DNA of 35,305 nucleotides from CAJXVY01 sp965657575 (GTDB lineage Bacteria > Actinomycetota > Actinomycetes > Actinomycetales > Microbacteriaceae): positions 1 to 35,305 of the forward strand of contig CBFHOK010000013.1 in the NCBI GenBank assembly GCA_965657575.1. Reading direction: 5' to 3'. The position numbers were made by a program, and so were the translations under genes. This document shows positions 30,563 to 35,305 of the stretch, one piece after another (within the stretch, counting starts at the first letter, position 1; every line of letters begins with the position of its first letter). The notes under the pieces were generated by a model that was not told the DNA's origin, ran no database searches, and was given only the letters and a program-made list of their open reading frames with translations.

Positions 30563-30576
30563 CTAGATTGAACTCT

Positions 30577-31215
30577 ATGAGTGAAACCCCAGCATCAGTT
30601 TTCTGGATTAGAAGAGCCGTTGTGTTGGTCGCACTTGTCGCAATCATTGGCCTTGTTGGATTTGGGGTGAGTGCTTTGTTTGGTGGGCAAAACACAACAG
30701 CCCCAGCAGAAGAACAGCAGGAAACAACCGAAACAGCCGAGAGCGCTGAGCCTGAGGAAGCAGAAATCGCAGAATGCCTTCCGGGGACTGTGGTGGTGAC
30801 AGCTGAAATTGGTGATGCCAACGGTGAGGTTGATTTTGATTTCAACCCGACTGAGCTTCCGCACATGTGGTACACAATCACAAATAATTCTGGTGTCGAC
30901 TGCAAATTCAACGTAGGTTCCGCTGTCACATTTTTTGAAATTACAAGTGGCGGAGAACAGATTTGGACCAGCAAAGACTGCGATCGAAGCGGTGACACAA
31001 ACGAGATTGGTGTTTTGACCGCTGGGTCAACTCTGGCAAGCCCACCACTGCCTTGGGAAAAAGTCAGAAGCTCTGACACAGGTTGCGGCGCAGGTCAAAG
31101 AGATGTAATCACCGGTGGCGCGAGTTATTTCCTCAGTGTTGAGGTCAATGGAGTGTTGAGTAGTAAAGACGCAGTTGAAGCCGCTGATTCCGACCCCCAG
31201 TTCCTGCTTTACTAA
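30577..31215 (+). CDS. Anchored secreted protein with Cys-rich domain, unknown
   Basis: I do not recognise the family. The 212-residue protein has a membrane helix at about residues 14-36 (VVLVALVAIIGLVGFGVSAL), then a Glu/Thr/Ala-rich linker (about 40-65). The extracytoplasmic domain, probably beta-rich, has four cysteines (AECLPG, DCKFNV, KDCDRS, DTGCGAG) that could form two disulfides. It has the look of an anchored substrate-binding or structural protein. TAGATT seven bases before the ATG, without a ribosome site, suggests a leaderless transcript. Its stop overlaps proC (TAATG). Confidence 0.65.
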   Translation: MSETPASVFWIRRAVVLVALVAIIGLVGFGVSALFGGQNTTAPAEEQQETTETAESAEPEEAEIAECLPGTVVVTAEIGDANGEVDFDFNPTELPHMWYTITNNSGVDCKFNVGSAVTFFEITSGGEQIWTSKDCDRSGDTNEIGVLTAGSTLASPPLPWEKVRSSDTGCGAGQRDVITGGASYFLSVEVNGVLSSKDAVEAADSDPQFLLY

Positions 31216-32033
31216 TGATTAGTTTCATTGGAGCAGGTTCTATGGCCTCGGCAATTATTCGCGGGGCAATCAATAGTGGTGTAAATCCGTCCGAGATAAC
31301 TGCCACCAACAGAACCCGTGCATCTTCGGTTGAACTGTCAAAAGAGCTTGGTATCAATAGCTTCAACCAAGAGACAGACCCGCATGCGAACATCAAGGCT
31401 GTCCGCGATGCAAAGATGGTCGTGCTGGGCGTGAAGCCTTATCAAATATTGGAAACAATCGATGAAATCGCAGAGCACCTGAACCCCGGAACCGTGGTTG
31501 TCTCAGTTGCGGCGGGTATAACCATTGATGCGATGCAGGAAAAGCTTCCTGGCAAAGCAGTGTTTAGGGTGATGCCCAACACCCCATCGATGATTGGCAT
31601 TGGTGTTAGTGGTGTCGCCTGGGGTAAGCACTGTGACCAACAGCACATCAACAGCGTTATTGAGCTATTTGACACTGTTGGCGAAGTTATTCAATGTCCG
31701 GAGGAGCAGATTGATGCTCTGAGCACCATTAGTGGTTCTGGTCCTGCCTACGTGTTTTATTTTCTAGAGCAGTTTGAAAAGCTGGCATTGGAATACGGCT
31801 TTGATAAGCAACAAGCGGCAACCATGGTTAGACAAACATTCTTAGGTGCTACCGAATTGGCAATTCGTAGCGGCAGTAACCCTCAAGAACTTAGAGCCAA
31901 GGTGACAAGTCCCAATGGCACCACAGAGAAGGCAATCGAAGTTTTTGAAAATGAAAAACTTGGTGAGGTTTTTGATGCTGCAACTAAGGCGGCTCTAAAA
32001 AGGGCTCGACAAATTGCGGGTCTCGAGGGATAG
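31215..32033 (+). CDS. proC: Pyrroline-5-carboxylate reductase
   Basis: ProC completes proline synthesis with NAD(P)H. The 272-residue protein opens MISFIGAGSMASAIIRGA (Rossmann loop), has VLGVKPYQILET, VFRVMPNTPSMIGIGVSGV, and the C-terminal signature SGSGPAYVFYFLEQFEK with later KVTSPNGTTEKAIEVF. The ATG overlaps the preceding stop by one base. Length is standard. Confidence 0.97.
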   Translation: MISFIGAGSMASAIIRGAINSGVNPSEITATNRTRASSVELSKELGINSFNQETDPHANIKAVRDAKMVVLGVKPYQILETIDEIAEHLNPGTVVVSVAAGITIDAMQEKLPGKAVFRVMPNTPSMIGIGVSGVAWGKHCDQQHINSVIELFDTVGEVIQCPEEQIDALSTISGSGPAYVFYFLEQFEKLALEYGFDKQQAATMVRQTFLGATELAIRSGSNPQELRAKVTSPNGTTEKAIEVFENEKLGEVFDAATKAALKRARQIAGLEG

Positions 32034-32042
32034 ACTTATTCC

Positions 32043-32639
32043 ATGGCTGATATATACGAAGCAATTGCGGATCCAAACCGTCGACACATGCTTGATGCTC
32101 TCCTGCAGAGCAAGTTATCTGGTGCCGAGGGTGAAATGACAGTTAGCGAATTAGTTGAGCACACCCAGATGGGTCAGCCAACAGTTTCTAAGCACCTAAA
32201 GGTTTTGCGCGAGGCAAACCTGGTAACCGCTCGCGAAGATGGACAGAAGCGTTTTTATAGCGTCACCCCAGAAGCACTCGAAGAAGTTGAAGACTGGGTT
32301 GTTCCATTTTTGAGTGTTGACTTCGAAATCAACGCTGAAGAAATCCTCAGCGAGAGATTGGGAGAGGCCGGCGAGCAGTTGGGTCAGTGGCTAACCAAGG
32401 GTGCTGGCTGGCTGAAGGAAAAAGTTGGCGACAAGGTTCACTTAGAGTTTGACCCCAAGCAAGCTGGAAAAGATCTTGGTCGCAGAATCGCCGAGGGCAA
32501 GAGCGAAGCTGAGAAGCAAGCCAAAGAACTTGAGGCAAAGGCAAAGACCAAGGTGGACGAGGTGTCCAAAGAAGTAAAGTCGGAAGTCGACCACTTCACC
32601 GAGGAAGTAAAGAAAAGGGTAAATCGTGGCAACAAGTGA
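32043..32639 (+). CDS. ArsR-like winged-helix regulator with long charged tail
   Basis: The 198-residue protein has an ArsR-type winged helix in its first 90 residues (DPNRRHMLDALLQ, VSELVEHTQMGQPTVSKHLK, REDGQKRFYSV). It has no cysteine at all, so it is not a thiol metal sensor. After about residue 100 comes an amphipathic, Lys/Glu/Ala-rich region (WLTKGAGWLKEKVGDKV, then KSEAEKQAKELEAKAKTKVD and on), predicted as a long helix or coiled coil, unlike ordinary ArsR proteins of about 100 residues. The next gene overlaps it by 14 bases and encodes a 2TM protein, so the tail may interact with the membrane or DNA. Confidence 0.8.
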   Translation: MADIYEAIADPNRRHMLDALLQSKLSGAEGEMTVSELVEHTQMGQPTVSKHLKVLREANLVTAREDGQKRFYSVTPEALEEVEDWVVPFLSVDFEINAEEILSERLGEAGEQLGQWLTKGAGWLKEKVGDKVHLEFDPKQAGKDLGRRIAEGKSEAEKQAKELEAKAKTKVDEVSKEVKSEVDHFTEEVKKRVNRGNK

Positions 32640-32916
32640 TGATGGCTTCAGAGATTTTGCAAAAAAGAAGCTAAAGGCAAAGCAGGACTTTAGAAATATA
32701 TTGGCTGTTTGGACCTTTGTTTTTATCCTGACAACCGCAATCTGGTTCTTCACAACTCCGGCAGGTTATTTCTGGCCTGTATGGCCAGCTTTTGGTATCG
32801 GAATCGCCTTACTGGTTGCCGGCTACCAGGCTTATGGCAAAGGATTTGATCGACCCATCACTGATGATGACATCGACGCCGAGGTCGAGCGTTTGAAGAA
32901 AAATGGTGGAAGATAA
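32626..32916 (+). CDS. 2TM domain membrane protein
   Basis: A 96-residue protein of the bacterial 2TM-domain kind: a basic, helical N-terminus (FRDFAKKKLKAKQDFR), two hydrophobic helices (about residues 25-42 and 50-68) separated by TTPAGYFWPVWPAFG, and a charged C-terminus. In two-component systems this domain is often a sensor part; here it is alone. The start GTG lies inside the ArsR-like gene, and this overlap indicates co-translation. The function is unknown. Confidence 0.75.
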   Translation: MATSDDGFRDFAKKKLKAKQDFRNILAVWTFVFILTTAIWFFTTPAGYFWPVWPAFGIGIALLVAGYQAYGKGFDRPITDDDIDAEVERLKKNGGR

Positions 32917-32925
32917 ACTCTGGGC

Positions 32926-32954
32926 TTGAGTGAAAGCCAACAAGTCAATAGACT
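32926..32954 (+). promoter_or_regulatory. Promoter of the bS22-like gene
   Basis: TTGAGT (32926-32931), a 17-base spacer and TAGACT (32949-32954) make a good sigma-70-like promoter, 40 bases before the GTG start. The leader then carries AGAGG five bases before the start. Confidence 0.7.
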
Positions 32955-32993
32955 AGGGCAGTTGCCGAAGGGCACTTAGAAAAAGAGGTTTTT

Positions 32994-33089
32994 GTGGGTT
33001 CAGTAATCAAAAAGCGCCGCAAGCGTATGAGCAAGAAGAAGCACCGTAAGCTTCTGCGCAAGACTCGTCACCAGCGACGCAATAAGTAG
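32994..33089 (+). CDS. bS22-like / AURKAIP1-COX24 domain ribosomal micro-protein
   Basis: A 31-residue protein with 17 lysines and arginines, in which KKRRKRMSKKKHRKLLRKTR covers the centre. It matches the tiny actinobacterial bS22-like proteins (AURKAIP1/COX24 domain) that sit in the small ribosomal subunit. The start is GTG with AGAGG five bases upstream. It has its own promoter and terminator, so it is transcribed alone, as expected of a constitutively expressed ribosomal component. It is easily missed by annotation because of its size. Confidence 0.9.
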   Translation: MGSVIKKRRKRMSKKKHRKLLRKTRHQRRNK

Positions 33090-33093
33090 TCAA

Positions 33094-33114
33094 AGTCCGC
33101 CTCGGCGGGCTTTT
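33094..33114 (+). terminator. Intrinsic terminator after the bS22-like gene
   Basis: AGTCCGCC and GGCGGGCT pair (one G-T pair) across a CTCG turn and are followed by TTTTACTTTTT. It ends just inside the 3' end of the convergent HAD gene. Confidence 0.88.
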
Positions 33115-33814
33115 ACTTTTTAAGATCCCTTTTTCCAAAGTTCAGAATTTGCCAGTTAGCCAACTGCGCGTGCCTTTTCAAAACCTTGTCTGGGTTAACA
33201 GCCACTGGATGCTTCACAAGCGTCAGCAGTGGTAAATCATTTCGACTATCTGAATAGGCCCAAGATCTCCTTAGGCTCAGGTGTCTGTCCTTGGCTAGTT
33301 TTCTCGCAGCCTTTGCCTTTTCAATTCCATGCAGCGGTGGTCCAACAAGTTGGCCTGTCATGACACCGTCTTTGTGTTCAACAACTGTTCCCAGCGCTCC
33401 CGTTGCACCTATTTTTTCTGCGATTAGTTCACCAAGTTCTTTAGGGGAGGCGGTTATCAGCCACACCTCTCTACCCTGGCTTAGGTGGTGCTGAACAATG
33501 TCGACCATTTCTGGCCAGACTTTTCTTTTGATTTCTTTTTCCCAAACCTTTTCCATCAGGTTGTGCATTTCGTCCCTGCTGGCCCCAGCAATCAGTCCAA
33601 GCGCACGGTCTTTTATGTTGGCCAGGCGATCGTTATTTTCGCCCTTCCAAATGAAGCGGAATTGCTCCCAACCCATCCGCCATAAATCAGTCCTTTTGAA
33701 GACTCCGAGTTCAATCGCGACCTTTGCGTACAAAAAAGCTGTTGAGCCTCTAACCAGGGTGTTATCGACATCGAAAAACGCTGCCGTGTTCTTTTTCACC
33801 TTGTCTTCGCTCAC
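33113..33814 (-). CDS. HAD-IB family hydrolase (SerB-like)
   Basis: The 233-residue protein has HAD motif I FFDVDNTLVRGST (Asp-x-Asp-x-Thr), motif II LITASPKEL, the KAxA/lysine motif at KAKAARKLA, and motif III YSDSRNDLPLL. It is of the HAD-IB (phosphoserine phosphatase-like) subgroup common in actinobacteria, some of which are lysophosphatidate-type phosphatases; the substrate is unknown. The GTG start has only a weak ribosome site, and the gene diverges from the glutaredoxin gene with 29 bases between starts. The 3' end meets the terminator of the bS22-like gene. Confidence 0.88.
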   Translation of the reverse strand: MSEDKVKKNTAAFFDVDNTLVRGSTAFLYAKVAIELGVFKRTDLWRMGWEQFRFIWKGENNDRLANIKDRALGLIAGASRDEMHNLMEKVWEKEIKRKVWPEMVDIVQHHLSQGREVWLITASPKELGELIAEKIGATGALGTVVEHKDGVMTGQLVGPPLHGIEKAKAARKLAKDRHLSLRRSWAYSDSRNDLPLLTLVKHPVAVNPDKVLKRHAQLANWQILNFGKRDLKK

Positions 33815-33843
33815 CCGCTCAGTCTAGGAGGTAGTTTGGAGAG

Positions 33844-34083
33844 GTGAGTAAACAATTGGTGCTTATTTCAAAACCCGGCTGCCATCTTTGTGATGATGCT
33901 AGGGAGATCATCCTGGATGTGCTGAAGGACTTCCCTGAAGTTGGTTTTGAAGAGAAAAACATGTTGGAAGATCAAGGCTTGATTGATGCCTATTCAGAGG
34001 AGATTCCTGTTGTTTTGCTTGATGGTAAACAACACAGTTTTTGGAGAGTGGATCCAGAGCGGCTGAAAAAAGCGCTCAGTTAA
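33844..34083 (+). CDS. Glutaredoxin-like protein
   Basis: A 79-residue thioredoxin-fold protein with KPGCHLCDDAREII, giving a CHLC redox pair, and a cis-proline region EEIPVVLLDGKQHSFWRVDP. It resembles the short actinobacterial glutaredoxin-like (DUF836) proteins often near HAD-IB genes. It would act in dithiol exchange with an unknown partner. The start is GTG directly after GGAGAG; another AGGAGG lies further upstream. Confidence 0.87.
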   Translation: MSKQLVLISKPGCHLCDDAREIILDVLKDFPEVGFEEKNMLEDQGLIDAYSEEIPVVLLDGKQHSFWRVDPERLKKALS

Positions 34084-34085
34084 TG

Positions 34086-34120
34086 TTGCATTTATACTAC
34101 ATAGTATTTATGCTACATAT
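34086..34120 (+). promoter_or_regulatory. Promoter and direct-repeat operator of the XRE gene
   Basis: TTGCAT (34086-34091), a 17-base spacer and TATGCT (34109-34114) lie six bases before the ATG, so a leaderless transcript is likely. Overlapping this is a 14-base direct repeat, ATTTATACTACATA (34090-34103) and ATTTATGCTACATA (34106-34119), with one mismatch and a 16-base period. The first copy holds TACTA-CA-TAGTA symmetry. Autorepression by the XRE protein is likely. Confidence 0.7.
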
Positions 34121-34354
34121 ATGAGTCGCAAACCCAAAGAAGAACTCGAGCGCATTGGAAGTGCTGTCGAGAGCTTTCGTGAGCGGGCTGGCTTAAGTCG
34201 TCAACAGCTTGCGGATTCGGTGGGTGTTCACTACCAAACCATTGGCTATATAGAACGTGGTGAGTATTCCCCTTCTTTGATTCTTGCTCTCAAACTCGCT
34301 GAAGCACTTGGAGCCTCAGTTGAGGAAATCTTTTGGCTTGAGGAGAAAAAGTGA
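34121..34354 (+). CDS. XRE-family (Cro/CI-like) transcriptional regulator
   Basis: A 77-residue compact helix-turn-helix protein: VESFRERAGLSRQQLADSVG, VHYQTIGYIERGEYSPSL and LALKLAEALGASVEEIFWLE are typical of short XRE repressors. There is no sensor domain. It overlaps the next membrane protein gene by four bases (GTGA), so the two form a regulator-membrane protein pair, an arrangement often seen with stress-responsive YozG-like XRE proteins. The start ATG coincides with the likely transcription start. Its operator is described above. Confidence 0.88.
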   Translation: MSRKPKEELERIGSAVESFRERAGLSRQQLADSVGVHYQTIGYIERGEYSPSLILALKLAEALGASVEEIFWLEEKK

Positions 34355-35202
34355 ATGAGCTGATTGTTATTGCGATTGTTTTGGCTACACTGAGCATTTC
34401 ATATTTATGGGTGTATCCGAGATTTGCCGGTCGGAATGTGAAGTTGATGGCCTACATGGACATTGGTTTCACTTTTGTTCCAGCAGCTGTTTCGGGTTTG
34501 TTTTTCTGGCAATCCGATCCAGTGTTCAGGGTGTTTGGACTTGAACTCAATTGGTTTATTTACTCGATCCTTGCCTACATGGTCATCGAAATACCAGTGT
34601 TTGTTTTGTATGTGAGAGCGAGAGGGCTTTGGCCTGAATATAAAGCTCTTTGGGGTTCCTCATCCTCGGCTGATTACGGTTGGTCGTCCAGTCCCGCCTC
34701 GGTCGAAAAATCACTGCACGATGAGCGTTGGAATGGGTTGAGAACCAAGGGAGCGTTGAGGTTTTTAGTCTGGGGCAACACCATCGTGATTCTTGGCGGA
34801 ACCATAGTTCTTTCTTTGGTTCCAGACAGCCCAGCTGTGTTTTATCTACTGATTCATATTCTGTTGATTTTTGTTTTTTGGTTTCTCCTTAGAAAAGCAG
34901 TCAGGTTGGTGGCTGATGCACCTGAAGAGTCTTTGGATGAGCGACTATTGGAAATGCGAAACATCAGTTACCTCTGGGCATATCGATGGCTATCGGCGAT
35001 TGTTTTTGCCATAGGAACAGCGGCTCTTGGCTGGGTGATTGCGATGGACTACCAGGATTACTCTCCAGATGGCTGGATCTATCCAGTTGAAATCACCTGG
35101 GGTCAGATAAACGCCCTGTTCTGGCTGTTTGCAGGGTTTACCTTCAGTCTTCCCTCAATGGCGCTCGCTAATTACAAGATCAAACACGAATTGGTTGACT
35201 GA
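34351..35202 (+). CDS. Integral membrane protein coupled to the XRE regulator, unknown
   Basis: I do not recognise a named family. The 283-residue protein has an estimated six to seven membrane helices: three in the first 95 residues, a cytoplasmic or extracytoplasmic loop rich in Ser (GSSSSADYGWSSSPASVE), and then helices at about 135-155, 163-183, 208-230 and 245-270. A charged segment APEESLDERLLEMRN lies between. The start GTG overlaps the XRE stop, which suggests the XRE repressor controls it or responds to it. No catalytic motif is visible. The stop overlaps the next gene by one base (TGATG). Confidence 0.7.
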   Translation: MNELIVIAIVLATLSISYLWVYPRFAGRNVKLMAYMDIGFTFVPAAVSGLFFWQSDPVFRVFGLELNWFIYSILAYMVIEIPVFVLYVRARGLWPEYKALWGSSSSADYGWSSSPASVEKSLHDERWNGLRTKGALRFLVWGNTIVILGGTIVLSLVPDSPAVFYLLIHILLIFVFWFLLRKAVRLVADAPEESLDERLLEMRNISYLWAYRWLSAIVFAIGTAALGWVIAMDYQDYSPDGWIYPVEITWGQINALFWLFAGFTFSLPSMALANYKIKHELVD

Positions 35203-35305
35203 TGGCTGAATCATTTCTGGAGCAACTGGGCCTTCTTGGAGTTTTTATAGCAGGCGCCATTCCTTGGCTCGAGGCAGTTGGGGTAATCCCGGTTGGAATC
35301 CTGTT
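35202..35305 (+). CDS. Small multidrug export protein (3' partial)
   Basis: The first 34 codons read AESFLEQLGLLGVFIAGAIP followed by WLEAVGVIPVGIL before the window ends. The phrase IPWLEAxGVIPVGI is characteristic of the Sm_multidrug_ex (small multidrug export) family of membrane proteins. The gene starts on an ATG overlapping the previous stop by one base. The remainder lies outside the window, so length and full fold cannot be judged. Confidence 0.7.
   Translation, partial: MAESFLEQLGLLGVFIAGAIPWLEAVGVIPVGIL

Noticed and set aside
1..35305. CRISPR arrays, insertion sequences, prophage genes, integrase sites or a replication origin
   Set aside because: No regularly spaced repeats, transposase or integrase motifs, terminal inverted repeats, or DnaA-box clusters were noticed by reading. 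The region is mostly conserved housekeeping synteny.

Overview
The window looks like a stretch of a small, streamlined actinobacterial chromosome. The most likely source is a Microbacteriaceae member of the freshwater or marine Luna type (Rhodoluna/Aquiluna-like). This is inferred from gene content and order: DUF3073, an SCP_3 protein, DUF3180, the folE-folP-folB-folK run next to ftsH, a DUF2520 protein-panC-lysS-clpC order, a bS22-like micro-protein and an Rv2747-type N-acetylglutamate synthase. Base composition is close to half G+C by eye. GTG and TTG starts are frequent, genes are packed with 1-4 base stop/start overlaps, and no gene-free stretch exceeds 300 bases.

Layout. (1) 1-562: an antitoxin/Doc toxin pair cut by the window edge. 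(2) 537-3466, minus strand: purD-purC-gcvH-like-DoxX, read from a leaderless-looking promoter. The H-protein-like gene has lost the loop that carries the lipoyl-lysine. (3) 3525-6534, plus strand: an SCP_3 protein, a small membrane protein, purF, purM interrupted by a 98-base N run, and a secreted protein. (4) 6535-7043, minus: a YefM/RelE-type toxin-antitoxin pair with TGTACA-type operators. (5) 7087-14496: an alcohol/aldehyde region with DUF779, pirin and aldehyde dehydrogenase (minus), a divergent LuxR-type response regulator with an altered receiver domain, DUF3073, two tandem CrcB fluoride channel subunits, a stand-alone TipAS-domain protein, and two tandem zinc alcohol dehydrogenases. 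(6) 14489-15687: an EamA transporter and a tRNA-Glu/Asp/Phe cluster (minus). (7) 15800-17517: a secreted NlpC/P60 peptidoglycan hydrolase converging on ppa. (8) 17559-30057: a long, tightly coupled plus-strand housekeeping run (tilS-hpt-ftsH-folE-folP-folB-folK-DUF3180-DUF2520-panC-lysS-small membrane protein-clpC-SOUL). (9) 30065-33089: N-acetylglutamate synthase, an anchored secreted protein, proC, an ArsR-like regulator with a long charged tail, a 2TM protein and a monocistronic bS22-like gene with a clear promoter and terminator. (10) 33113-35305: a HAD hydrolase (minus), a glutaredoxin-like protein, an XRE regulator with a membrane partner, and the start of a small multidrug export protein.

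How the genes fit together. Purine synthesis genes flank 3.5 kb on both strands. The folate run makes the one-carbon carrier that purine synthesis consumes. FtsH and ClpC cover protein quality control. The alcohol and aldehyde dehydrogenases would form a two-step oxidation route controlled by the divergent response regulator. The observations most worth a second look are the H-protein homologue without its lipoylation site, the degenerate receiver domain next to an ordered operator cluster, the YefM-type operator, the leaderless promoter set, and the tailed ArsR/2TM pair. No CRISPR array, insertion sequence, phage gene or attachment site was seen.
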